A stretch of 64,000 bases of DNA, from contig JAABSH010000012.1 in NCBI GenBank assembly GCA_011390465.1, forward strand, positions 1 through 64,000, read 5' to 3'. The position numbers and the translations under genes were made by a program. The number at the start of each line of letters is the position of its first letter. Positions within the stretch are counted from its first letter, which is position 1. The notes below the pieces were generated by a model. The model made no database searches. It was given only the letters and a program-made list of their open reading frames with translations, and was not told the DNA's origin. Below, piece after piece: positions 34,203-42,632 of the stretch. Source of the stretch: Desulfobacteraceae bacterium. GTDB lineage: Bacteria; Desulfobacterota; Desulfobacteria; Desulfobacterales; Desulfosalsimonadaceae.

Positions 34203-35720
34203 ATGGAAATTTTAGCTTCAACCGATTATCCCGCAGAACCCGTGGTGCTTGAAAAACTCTCTGCCAAGTTTATGAAGCAGTCCAGATTTGTGCCCCTGTC
34301 CATGGATGGCCGAACCCTGTGTATTGCCATGGTGGATCCGAATGATTTCTGGACCATTGATGCATTAAAGCAGGGGCTTGGGGTGGATGTGGAAGTTGCC
34401 GCCGGAAATGAAGCAGATGTGATCGAAGCAGTGGAACGGCTGTACGGCGCCGGCACCCAGTCCCTTGAAACCATCATAGAGGAAGCGGGCCGGGATATTT
34501 TTGAGATTTCAGGCACCGGCAAGGAGGATGTGGCCCAGCTGCGGGATCTGGCGTCTGAAGCGCCCATCATCCGGCTGGTAAACCGGATTATTTTAAAAGC
34601 CATTGAGTTTCGGGCCAGTGACATCCATTTTGAGCCGTTTGAAGACCAGTTCAAGGTCCGGTTCCGGGTGGACGGGGTGCTTCATGAAATTGAATCTCCA
34701 CCCAAACGGCTCCAGGCCGCCATTATTTCCAGAATTAAAATCATGGCGGATCTGGACATTGCCGAACGCCGCCTGCCCCAGGACGGCCGCATCAAACTCA
34801 AAATTGCGTCCCGGGACGTTGATTTCCGGATTTCCACCATTCCCACCCTGTTTGGGGAAAGTCTGGTTATGCGCGTGCTGGACCGGGACATGCTGATTCT
34901 GGATCTTGAAAAGATCGGATTCCCGCGCCGTCTGCTGGAGCGGTATATGACCCTGATTCATCAGCCCTACGGCATGATTCTGGTGACCGGTCCCACGGGC
35001 AGCGGCAAGACCTCCACCCTGTATACGTCTCTTGCCAAAATCAATGCGCCGGAAAATAAAATTATTACGCTGGAAGACCCGGTGGAATATTATCTTTCCG
35101 GGGTGAACCAGATTCAGGTGAACCGCAAAATCGGCATGACGTTTGCCAGCGGTTTGCGGGCCATTGTACGGCAGGACCCGGATATTATTCTGGTAGGGGA
35201 AATCCGGGACCGCGAAACCGCGGAAATCGCCATCCAGTCGGCCCTTACCGGGCATCTGCTCTTTTCCACCCTGCATACCAATGACGCGGTGGGCGCCATC
35301 AGCCGGCTTTTGGACATGGGAGTGGAAGGCTTTCTTTTGAGTTCCACCCTGCTGGGAGTTCTGGCCCAGCGGCTGGTGCGGGTGATCTGCGAGAACTGCA
35401 AACAGCCGGTGGCGCCGGATGAAAAGCATCTGAGCGCAATGGGGCTTTCGGAAAAGGATATTGAAGGGGTCACTTTTTACAGCGGCAAAGGGTGCGAAAG
35501 CTGTCGCCACACCGGGTTTTCCGGCCGGACCGCGCTTTTTGAATATCTTGCCATTGACGCGGACATTCGCAATGAAATTTCCAAAAAATCCGATTCGGAA
35601 ACAATTAAAAAAATTGCCCTGGAAAAAGGGCTTAAAACCCTGCGCCAGAACGGGTGGGAAAAAATAAAAGACGGGGTGACCACCTTGTCCGAAGTTCTGC
35701 GGGTGACATTAGAGAAATAA
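34203..35720 (+). CDS. gspE: Type II secretion ATPase
   Basis: Cytoplasmic hexameric ATPase that powers pseudopilus assembly. The N-terminal GspE/PilB-type domain (~1-75) is followed by the catalytic core: RASDIHFEPFED, Walker A GPTGSGKTSTLY (~residue 262), LEDPVEYY Asp box, RQDPDIILVGEIRDRETAE Walker B and LLFSTLHTNDAV His box. The C-terminal zinc site has two CxxC pairs (CENCKQ, CESCRHTGFSGR). 505 residues. First gene of an eleven-gene operon with gspF two bases later. Confidence 0.97.
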   Translation: MEILASTDYPAEPVVLEKLSAKFMKQSRFVPLSMDGRTLCIAMVDPNDFWTIDALKQGLGVDVEVAAGNEADVIEAVERLYGAGTQSLETIIEEAGRDIFEISGTGKEDVAQLRDLASEAPIIRLVNRIILKAIEFRASDIHFEPFEDQFKVRFRVDGVLHEIESPPKRLQAAIISRIKIMADLDIAERRLPQDGRIKLKIASRDVDFRISTIPTLFGESLVMRVLDRDMLILDLEKIGFPRRLLERYMTLIHQPYGMILVTGPTGSGKTSTLYTSLAKINAPENKIITLEDPVEYYLSGVNQIQVNRKIGMTFASGLRAIVRQDPDIILVGEIRDRETAEIAIQSALTGHLLFSTLHTNDAVGAISRLLDMGVEGFLLSSTLLGVLAQRLVRVICENCKQPVAPDEKHLSAMGLSEKDIEGVTFYSGKGCESCRHTGFSGRTALFEYLAIDADIRNEISKKSDSETIKKIALEKGLKTLRQNGWEKIKDGVTTLSEVLRVTLEK

Positions 35721-35721
35721 T

Positions 35722-36951
35722 ATGCCGGTATTTTCCTATAAAGCCAGTGACGCGTCTGGCAACGTGGTAACAGGGGCCCTTGAGGCGGCCGAAGAAAAGG
35801 ATGCCGCAGTTAAACTCCAGGCCATGGATTACATTCCTATCCGGATTCAGGCTGATAGCGGCAGAAGCAGGGGGGTATCGCTGAACCGCTCGATTGATAT
35901 TTCCGCCCTGTTCCAGCGGGTGACAACAAAAGACGTGATGATGTTCACCCTGGATTTGCACGCGCTTCTGCATGCGGGCCTGCCTGTGGACAAGGCGCTG
36001 TCGCTTTTGATCAACGTGGCGGAAAAAGCAAAATTTAAAACGGTCATTGCCGGTATATTGAAAAATGTGCAGTCCGGGAATTCTCTTTCCGAGGCCCTGG
36101 CAAAATACCCGAAAATTTTTCCCACGCTTTATATTAATATGGTGAAAGCCGGGGAAACCGGCGGGGTGCTGCCCGCCGTGCTGGAGCGGCTGGGCAGTTT
36201 TCTGGAAAATTCACAGGACTTGAAAGATTATATCACGTCTGCCATGGTGTATCCCCTGTTTCTGGTGTTTGTGGGCGGGATTTCCATTGTGGTCATGCTG
36301 GCTTTTGTGGTGCCCCGGTTTGCCATTATTTTTGAGGATATGGGGCAGGCAATGCCCGCGTCGACCCAGATGCTGCTGGGAATCAGCCACGGGATCAGGA
36401 ATTACTGGTGGCTGATTTTACTGGTAATCGGCGGCATCGTTTATATTGTGAAAAGATATGTGCGCACGCCGGATGGCCGGTTGCGGACGGATCGCGCCAA
36501 GGTTGCCGCGCCGGTGGTAGGGAATCTGGTAAAATCCGTGGAAGCGGCCCGTTTTACCCGGACCCTGGGCACGCTGATGAACAGCGGGGTGCCCATTCTC
36601 CAGGCCCTGCGGCTGGTACAGGAAATTATAACCAACCACATGATCGCAAATGAATTGGAAAAGGTCTATCACCGGGTCAAGGAAGGGGACAATCTGTCCG
36701 GCCCCCTTGCGCAGGCGGATGTGTTCCCGCCCCTGGCCGTGCAGATGATTTCCGTGGGAGAGGAAACCGGCAAGCTGGACCAGATGCTCTTGCGGGTGGC
36801 GGAAAATTATGAAAAAACCGTGCGCAACATGATCAAGCGGTTTGTCAATCTCCTGGAGCCGGTAATGATTCTGGCCATGGGGCTGATGGTGGGCTTTATC
36901 GTGATTTCCATGCTCATGGCCGTGTTCAGCATGAACGAGGTTCCGTTTTGA
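35722..36951 (+). CDS. gspF: Type II secretion inner-membrane platform protein
   Basis: Polytopic platform protein (409 aa) that couples GspE to the pseudopilus. It has two GspF domains, the first around LDLHALLHAGLPVDKALSLL and the second around TRTLGTLMNSGVPILQALRL. Three hydrophobic helices are visible (~170-200, 225-245, 375-405). The N-terminal PVFSYKASDASGNVVTG is the usual family start. ATG follows the gspE TAA after one base. Confidence 0.96.
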   Translation: MPVFSYKASDASGNVVTGALEAAEEKDAAVKLQAMDYIPIRIQADSGRSRGVSLNRSIDISALFQRVTTKDVMMFTLDLHALLHAGLPVDKALSLLINVAEKAKFKTVIAGILKNVQSGNSLSEALAKYPKIFPTLYINMVKAGETGGVLPAVLERLGSFLENSQDLKDYITSAMVYPLFLVFVGGISIVVMLAFVVPRFAIIFEDMGQAMPASTQMLLGISHGIRNYWWLILLVIGGIVYIVKRYVRTPDGRLRTDRAKVAAPVVGNLVKSVEAARFTRTLGTLMNSGVPILQALRLVQEIITNHMIANELEKVYHRVKEGDNLSGPLAQADVFPPLAVQMISVGEETGKLDQMLLRVAENYEKTVRNMIKRFVNLLEPVMILAMGLMVGFIVISMLMAVFSMNEVPF

Positions 36952-36984
36952 TGGCTGCGGAAAACAGCTGTGCTGGGCAATTCC

Positions 36985-37017
36985 AATCGAAATCAAAATC
37001 GTTATCGAAATCTGATT
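36985..37017. repeat. Degenerate hexamer tandem (RATCRR family), copy 3
   Basis: AATCGAAATCAAAATCGTTA and the following TCGAAATC, lying in the short gap between gspF and gspG. Same unit family as the tracts before pyrF and cvpA. Confidence 0.65.
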
Positions 37018-37072
37018 TTTTACGGTTTTGTATATTGAAACTATATATAAGGATAAAGGAGTATCAGGGATA

Positions 37073-37519
37073 ATGCATCGTCATCTCAGAGACAGAGACA
37101 GAGACAGAGACAGAGGGTTTACTTTAATTGAGTTGTTAATCGTAATGATTATTCTGGGGCTCCTGGCAGCCCTGGTGGGACCGCGGATGTTCGGCAAGGT
37201 GGGAAAATCCCAGCAGAAAGCGGCCAAATCCCAGATATCGCTTTTTGAAACCGCCATTGATACTTACCGGCTGGATGTGGGACGCTTCCCAACGGCCCAG
37301 CAAGGACTGTCCGCGCTCCGGGAAAAGCCTGATGACGCGGATAACTGGGACGGGCCGTACTTGTCCAAGGAATTGCCCTTGGATCCCTGGGGAGAGCCTT
37401 ATGTATATAAATATCCGTCCGAGCACAGCGATTATGAAATCATTTCCTATGGCGCGGACAAACAGCCCGGCGGGGACGGGGATGATGCGGATATATACAG
37501 CTGGAAAAGCCTTGAGTGA
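37073..37519 (+). CDS. gspG: Major pseudopilin
   Basis: Main subunit of the type II secretion pseudopilus, 148 residues as precursor. It is cut by GspO at G|FTLIE, with Glu5 present (GFTLIELLIVMIILGLLAAL). The GspG-specific C-terminal calcium-loop region is there: PTAQQGLSAL, DPWGEPYVYKYP. I start at ATG 37073 behind AAAGGAG. The track's 37028 start adds a 15-residue stretch of no value. Oddly, the leader is MHRHLRDRDRDRDRG: four Arg-Asp pairs written by a CAGAGA hexamer tandem. Confidence 0.96.
   Translation: MHRHLRDRDRDRDRGFTLIELLIVMIILGLLAALVGPRMFGKVGKSQQKAAKSQISLFETAIDTYRLDVGRFPTAQQGLSALREKPDDADNWDGPYLSKELPLDPWGEPYVYKYPSEHSDYEIISYGADKQPGGDGDDADIYSWKSLE
37087..37116 (+). repeat. In-frame CAGAGA hexamer microsatellite inside the gspG leader
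   Basis: Four CAGAGA units plus CAGAGG at 37087-37116. Each unit encodes two codons in the Arg-Asp repeat of the pseudopilin leader peptide, so copy-number change would lengthen or shorten the leader without a frameshift. Confidence 0.9.
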
Positions 37520-38022
37520 TGAAAAACGGGTTTACCCTGATTGAACTGCTGGTGGTGCTGGTGATTATATCGCTGGTGTCGGCTTTTGTGGCACCGCGGT
37601 TTATTTCGCCCATGGGTAATCTGCAGCTGAAAACCGCGTCCAAAAAAATTGCCGGTGCCATGCGGTACAGCCGGAGTCTGGCGGTGGCTGAAAAACAGGC
37701 CCGCGTATGTGTGTTTGATTTTGACATTCAGCAATTGTCCATATTTGCGGGCATCATGCCGGACAACGGAGATGCGGCGGCAGAAGGTTCAGGCACACCT
37801 CCGGAAATCCGATATGATCTGCCGGAAAAGGTTTTTTTAAAAAAAGCCATGACCGGAGATGCAGTGTTTGAAAACGGAAAATTCCGGGTGATTTTTTTTG
37901 CCAATGGCAGCGCCAGCGGCGGTGAGATTGTGCTTACCAATGACCGGGACCGGTCCGCGACGATTCGCATTGATTTTATCACCGGCATGGTGTCTCTGCC
38001 GGCAGCGGAAGCGGCCGGGTGA
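37519..38022 (+). CDS. gspH: Minor pseudopilin GspH
   Basis: Type II secretion minor pseudopilin (167 aa) with leader MKNG|FTLIELLVVLVIISL, Glu5 conserved. The rest matches the GspH-type globular domain (MRYSRSLAVAEKQARVCVFD, then a beta-rich half). ATG 37519 overlaps the gspG TGA by one base (TGATG); the track's GTG one codon earlier is inside gspG. It is expected to sit at the pseudopilus tip with GspI, J and K. Confidence 0.92.
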   Translation: MKNGFTLIELLVVLVIISLVSAFVAPRFISPMGNLQLKTASKKIAGAMRYSRSLAVAEKQARVCVFDFDIQQLSIFAGIMPDNGDAAAEGSGTPPEIRYDLPEKVFLKKAMTGDAVFENGKFRVIFFANGSASGGEIVLTNDRDRSATIRIDFITGMVSLPAAEAAG

Positions 38023-38359
38023 AAAGCGCGGGATCAGGATAAAGGTATTACCAAGGGAGACTGAATTTTTTAATGCACGGTTTTTGATTCTCTGATCATA
38101 GACTGCAGGCTGAAGGAATTTAGGCTGAAGAACCAAAGGATTTGATTCTTTTTTATTCCTTCCCTTGAGTCTTTAGCCTATTGATAAATATTTGTATTTT
38201 AAAATTTTCCCGGCCTCCAACACAAATTTTCCCGCAGAGACGCAGAGTCGCTGAGATTTTACTCTGCGAGCTCTGCGTCTCTGCGGGGAATAATGGTTTT
38301 TGAACCGAATTGAGTTAAAAGCGTTCCATTGCGGTCATTTTAGGTAAGTAGCAGTTTTT
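38023..38359. other. 337-base non-coding interruption inside the secretion operon
   Basis: Between gspH and gspI, where neighbours otherwise overlap or abut. No coding potential. It holds two similar strings, GGCTGAAGGAATTT and TTAGGCTGAAGAACC, and then the strong inverted repeat at 38231-38287. It looks like inserted repeat material. Confidence 0.6.
38231..38287. repeat. CGCAGAGACGCAGAG inverted repeat, copy 2 of the CAGAG family
   Basis: CCCGCAGAGACGCAGAG (38231-38247) and CTCTGCGTCTCTGCGGG (38271-38287) are perfect 17-bp inverted arms with a 23-base loop region that pairs further in part (CGCTGAG / CTCTGCG). There is no U-run, so it is a poor terminator, but it would form a strong hairpin in the gsp mRNA. 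Confidence 0.85.
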
Positions 38360-38833
38360 ATGAGATTTTTTTTATTTCAGCCGAAAAATTTAATTTCCCC
38401 GGAAAAAGGGTTTACCCTCATCGAAACCCTGGTCGCCATTATGATTCTGAGCATTTCCCTGGTGGTGATCATGCAGCTTTTTTCCGGTGGGCTCAAGGCC
38501 GGCAAGATCTCAGATGATTATTTACATGGCATATTTCATGCAAGAGAGAAGATGGAAGAATTGCTGATATCCGATGATCTGCTTCCCGGCAATTACAGCG
38601 GCACATTTGAAGACGGCTATCAGTGGGCGGCAGCGGTTGATATTGTTGAAAATCCGGTGGAAACCGAAGAACAGGCGGAAATTTCAGAAAAAATGCCGGT
38701 GGTGCTTCTGCAGATTGATTTGGCGATCACCTGGACGACCGGCCTCCGGGAAAAGCATTACCGGCTTTCCACCACACAGCTCATTGACAAAAAATTGGTT
38801 TCAGAAGATCCCCAGGACAACAGAAATTCATGA
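38360..38833 (+). CDS. gspI: Minor pseudopilin GspI
   Basis: 157-residue minor pseudopilin. The leader is longer than its neighbours' (MRFFLFQPKNLISPEKG), followed by FTLIETLVAIMILSISL with Glu5 present. The ETLVA variant and a region rich in small beta strands fit GspI, as does its place between H and J. It ends four bases into gspJ (ATGA overlap). Confidence 0.88.
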   Translation: MRFFLFQPKNLISPEKGFTLIETLVAIMILSISLVVIMQLFSGGLKAGKISDDYLHGIFHAREKMEELLISDDLLPGNYSGTFEDGYQWAAAVDIVENPVETEEQAEISEKMPVVLLQIDLAITWTTGLREKHYRLSTTQLIDKKLVSEDPQDNRNS

Positions 38834-39489
38834 GACCGGCCCGGAACAGCAGGGGATTTACCCTGATTGAGCTGTTGATCTCCATGACCATTACGGGAAT
38901 GATTCTGGTGGTCATCATGGGGGCTTTTCGTATTGGCATCCGGGCATGGGAAAAAGGAGAACAGGACATTGAACAGTCCCAGCGTCAGCAGATCGTGCTT
39001 TCCCTGCTGAAACGCCAGCTGGCATCGGCCTGCCTGCATCCTGTTCCCATAGAAGACGACGATCCGTTTGTTTTTTCCGGGGACGGTCAAACTGTGGATT
39101 TTATTTCCAGCATGCCGGTGGTGCCGGGGCCGGATACCGGCCGGGTGCGGGCCACCTACCGGGTGCGCCGGGAGCGGAGTCCGGAGCGTGGTAGCGATGT
39201 ATATGTCCTGGAAATCGCGGAACGGGGATTTCTCTCCGGCGGCCTTGGTCAGCCAATCGACGAATTGGATGAGGACCGGATTTACACGCTGATACCCCAT
39301 GCGCACGCGGTAAAATTTGAGTTTTTGACGCCGGCTTCAGAAGAATCGCCCGGCGAGTGGCAGCCGGAATGGGAAAACAATCCGGCCACGGGGCTGCCGG
39401 CAGCCGTAAAGTGTGTTCTTCAGATGGATGAAAGCGCTGCACCGGTTACCATGATTGCGCGGATTTTTTCCCGGGAGGATGTATTATAG
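38830..39489 (+). CDS. gspJ: Minor pseudopilin GspJ
   Basis: 219-residue minor pseudopilin of the GspI-J-K tip complex. Leader MRPARNSRG|FTLIELLISM with Glu5. The following helix (IRAWEKGEQDIEQSQRQQIV) and a beta-rich domain with HAHAVKFEFLTP match GspJ. Its start overlaps the gspI stop and gspK follows after three bases. Confidence 0.9.
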   Translation: MRPARNSRGFTLIELLISMTITGMILVVIMGAFRIGIRAWEKGEQDIEQSQRQQIVLSLLKRQLASACLHPVPIEDDDPFVFSGDGQTVDFISSMPVVPGPDTGRVRATYRVRRERSPERGSDVYVLEIAERGFLSGGLGQPIDELDEDRIYTLIPHAHAVKFEFLTPASEESPGEWQPEWENNPATGLPAAVKCVLQMDESAAPVTMIARIFSREDVL

Positions 39490-39492
39490 CTG

Positions 39493-40566
39493 ATGATGTT
39501 GTGCGGCAACAAAAAAGGCGTGGTCCTGCTGATGGTGCTGTGGGTATTGATGCTGCTGACGGTGATTGTCGGTGAATTCTGTTACGCCATGCGGACCCGG
39601 GTGAATATTACCCGGAATTTCAAGGAATCCACGGAAGCTTATTACATTGCCGTGGCCGGTCTGAACAAGGCCATTGAGCAGATGATCCGGCAGGAGATCG
39701 TTCCGCCCAAACGGGTTTCGGTCGACCCCAAAACCGGTGAACCGCTTGAGGGAGTGGAAGAAACGCCGGTCTGGCGCACCGGCACGGACCTGCCGCCCAT
39801 GGATTTCGGCGGCGGCACCTTTAGGGTCCGTATGCGCAATGAAAGCGGCCGGGTGAATATCAATCAGGCCAATGACGTCATGCTGAAAACCCTTTTGGAA
39901 GGATTTGATCTGGACCCGTCAGAAAAGAGCGTGATCGTGGATTCGATCCAGGACTGGCGGGATACGGACCGGAATCACCGGTTAAACGGGGCGGAAGATG
40001 ATTATTATCAGTCTCTTGACACTCCCTATGCGTGCAAGGACGCTCCCTTTGACACCCCGGAGGAACTGTTTTTTGTCCGGGGGATAACCCGTGAAATCTA
40101 CAACCGCTTGAAAGACCGGGTGACGGTGTTCCCCAAAGAATCAACATTGGCGGAAAAAACCCTGGGTAGCCGGTCCCGGCAAAAGAATAAGAAAAAAGGG
40201 TTTAATTTTGATCAGTTGAATGTAAATTCGCTGTCTGCTGCCATGTGGGCGGCGCTTCCCGGGATGACCGAAGATCTGGCCGCAGATATTATGGCGTTTC
40301 GGGCGGAGCAGGATTTTCAATCTTTGACTGAAGTCCAGGATATTATCGGCATGGAAGTTTTCCGGGGGTTTGCCCGGCATCTGACCCTGGAAACCATTCC
40401 CTATTACACCATCAGTGTGGCAGGGAATGTTGCCGGCACCCTGACCATGGACGGGGTCACTGCGGTGGTCCGGTTGGATCGGCAGCATCAGGAAAATTTT
40501 CAGATTGTGGAGTGGATTGACGCAGCGGAACACCGGCCGGGGCAAATTCATGGGCCGGCGTTATGA
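39493..40566 (+). CDS. gspK: Tip pseudopilin GspK
   Basis: Large pseudopilin (357 aa) capping the pseudopilus. The leader ends NKKG and is followed by VVLLMVLWVLMLLTVIVGEF, lacking Glu5 as is normal for GspK. The large alpha domain carries helix-hairpin-helix-like SAM repeats: VNINQANDVMLKTLLEGFDL, IQDWRDTDRNHRLNGAED, NVNSLSAAMWAALPGM. A calcium-type Asp cluster is present. Two ATG codons are possible, at 39493 and 39496. Confidence 0.93.
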   Translation: MMLCGNKKGVVLLMVLWVLMLLTVIVGEFCYAMRTRVNITRNFKESTEAYYIAVAGLNKAIEQMIRQEIVPPKRVSVDPKTGEPLEGVEETPVWRTGTDLPPMDFGGGTFRVRMRNESGRVNINQANDVMLKTLLEGFDLDPSEKSVIVDSIQDWRDTDRNHRLNGAEDDYYQSLDTPYACKDAPFDTPEELFFVRGITREIYNRLKDRVTVFPKESTLAEKTLGSRSRQKNKKKGFNFDQLNVNSLSAAMWAALPGMTEDLAADIMAFRAEQDFQSLTEVQDIIGMEVFRGFARHLTLETIPYYTISVAGNVAGTLTMDGVTAVVRLDRQHQENFQIVEWIDAAEHRPGQIHGPAL

Positions 40567-40632
40567 TTTTATGCCGGTTTGCGGATTTCAGTGCATTATT
40601 AAACACAGCCAGCGGTTGAGAGGATAAAACTT

Positions 40633-42027
40633 TTGCTTTTTAATTCAAGCATCGGCATCGATATAAATGACCATCAGGTGAGCATTGTTTACCTGAAGGG
40701 GTCTTTTAAGGGCATGCATCTGGCGGCAGAGACGGATTTTCATCCGGCGCGCGGCATGTCACAACCTGATACGTCCAAAAAGGATATTCAGAAAGAAACC
40801 ATAGATTTTATAAATAATTTTGTCAAAACCGAAAAAATAGCCGCCGCAGATATGTTTATGGGGATTTCCGGAGATCAGGTGATGCTGCGGGAAATTGAAT
40901 TTCCCCTGGCAGTCCGGGAAAATCTCAGGACGACCCTGAGTTATGAAATCGAAAAGTATTTTCCCCTGCCGGCGGATGATGTTTATTTTGATTTTCATAT
41001 CATTTCAGACGACAAGGAAACTGAAAAACTCCGGCTGCTGCTTGCAGCGGTAAAAAAAGATGTTTTTGCGCCTTATCTGGAAATTGCGGAACAGATTGAA
41101 AACGGGATTTCCGGAATCAGCATCATGCCGGCGGCCCTGGTTAATTATTTTTTAAATGGCTGGCCAAAGCTTGAAAAACCGGTGTTGCTGTTTTACTGGA
41201 CAGGGTCGCGCTGTGAAATCGCGGTCGTCAAAAACAAGGCCCTGATTTACGGGAAATCAATGTCTGTGGCCGATATTCCCGTTGCGCCAGGTGAATGGAC
41301 CAAACAACAGGCCTTGAGCCTTCAGGAAATTTTCTGCGCAGATGAAACTGCCGGCATTGCGGTGTACGGTCTTCCCGCATCGGAACGGCCTGTTGAAGCT
41401 CTGCTGCCGGAATTAGAAATGATGTCTCCGGACCCGGCGACGCTTCAGAACGACCAGTTTATTCCTGCCTACGGGCTGGCCCTGAACGGCATCGGCGATG
41501 TTCCGGTGGAAATTAACCTGCTGCCGCCGGTGCTGCGCAAAAAACCGGATAAAACCGGTTTTTACACGATGATGGGGCTGATGGTTTTGGTGGTGCTGGT
41601 CTGCGGCATCTGGGCGGGCAGCCATATCGTGCGGCAACGGCAGGCACTGGCGCTGCTGGATGCGGACCTGGCCCGGTTGCGGTCCAGTGCGTCGGAAATC
41701 CAGCAGATTCAGACTGAAACCCTTGAAATGCAAAAAAATCTTGATTATATCCGTTCCCTGCGGCCGGGTAACGCTTTTGCCGTGGAACTTCTTAACGAGG
41801 TCAGTTCGATTCTGCCGCTGGATGCATGGCTTACGGATTTTAAACTATCCGGCAACAAGATCAGCATTTATGGGGTGGCGGCGTCGGCCACGGAACTTAT
41901 CGCACTGCTGGAGGCATCGCCTTATCTTGCCAGGGCTGAATTTATTTCCACTATCCGCAAAGACCGGGACGGCCGGGAAGTGTTTCGCATCGGATGTGTC
42001 GTACAGAATGGAGGGCATAAAAAATGA
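40633..42027 (+). CDS. gspL: Type II secretion protein GspL (PilM/PilN-like fusion)
   Basis: Bitopic assembly-platform protein (464 aa) linking GspE to the periplasm. The cytoplasmic actin-like half (SIGIDINDHQVSIVYLKG, MGISGDQVMLREIEFP, TTLSYEIEKYFPLP) is followed by one membrane helix (MMGLMVLVVLVCGIWAG, ~315-333). A periplasmic ferredoxin-like part (ELLNEVSSILPLDAWLTDFK, KISIYGVAASATEL) resembles PilN. It uses TTG 40633 with GAGAGGA upstream. Confidence 0.9.
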   Translation: MLFNSSIGIDINDHQVSIVYLKGSFKGMHLAAETDFHPARGMSQPDTSKKDIQKETIDFINNFVKTEKIAAADMFMGISGDQVMLREIEFPLAVRENLRTTLSYEIEKYFPLPADDVYFDFHIISDDKETEKLRLLLAAVKKDVFAPYLEIAEQIENGISGISIMPAALVNYFLNGWPKLEKPVLLFYWTGSRCEIAVVKNKALIYGKSMSVADIPVAPGEWTKQQALSLQEIFCADETAGIAVYGLPASERPVEALLPELEMMSPDPATLQNDQFIPAYGLALNGIGDVPVEINLLPPVLRKKPDKTGFYTMMGLMVLVVLVCGIWAGSHIVRQRQALALLDADLARLRSSASEIQQIQTETLEMQKNLDYIRSLRPGNAFAVELLNEVSSILPLDAWLTDFKLSGNKISIYGVAASATELIALLEASPYLARAEFISTIRKDRDGREVFRIGCVVQNGGHKK

Positions 42028-42605
42028 TGTTTGACAATGTGGAAATGACCCGGGAACGAAAATTTATTCTGATTGCAGGGGCGGTTTTGCTGGTACTGGG
42101 CGTGATTTACCGGTTCTGGCCGGCCATTGCATCTACGGTGTCGGTTGCCGATGAAATTGCCCTGAAAACGGAACATGTGGAAAAGTACCAACGGATTGCG
42201 GCGCGCAAGGATCAGGTGGTAAAAGAAAACGCGGCTGTCCGTAAACAGTTCCGGCAAATGGAAAATCGCCTGCTCTCCGGATCCACCCCGAGTCTGGCTG
42301 CCGTGGAAATTCAGAACACCCTGAATACCATTGCTGAAAATGTTAACGTAAAGTTTTCCACCATGCGGGTGATGAAGCCGCCGGAAGATGAAATCGCCGA
42401 TTATATGCGGGTGCCGGTGCAGTTTTCCGTGGATCTGGATATTGTTCAGTTTAAGGATATGATTTACCAGATTGAAACCAGTTCCCGGCTGCTGCTGGTG
42501 GTGAGTGAGCTGGATATCCGCCAGCTGCGGTCCCGGGACGGATATCGCATCCGGTCTGTGGTCACGGTGGAGGGGGTAATGAAAGCCCCGGCGGTTGCCG
42601 GATAA
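42024..42605 (+). CDS. gspM: Type II secretion protein GspM (PilO-like)
   Basis: 193-residue bitopic protein: short cytoplasmic N-terminus, one helix (KFILIAGAVLLVLGVIYRFW), a coiled-coil-like stretch (VEKYQRIAARKDQVVKENA) and a ferredoxin-like periplasmic domain with SSRLLLVVSELDIRQLR. This is the PilO/GspM plan. It overlaps the gspL stop by four bases. Confidence 0.85.
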   Translation: MMFDNVEMTRERKFILIAGAVLLVLGVIYRFWPAIASTVSVADEIALKTEHVEKYQRIAARKDQVVKENAAVRKQFRQMENRLLSGSTPSLAAVEIQNTLNTIAENVNVKFSTMRVMKPPEDEIADYMRVPVQFSVDLDIVQFKDMIYQIETSSRLLLVVSELDIRQLRSRDGYRIRSVVTVEGVMKAPAVAG

Positions 42606-42632
42606 AGCGCTGCGGCGGGGAAAGGACAAAAA

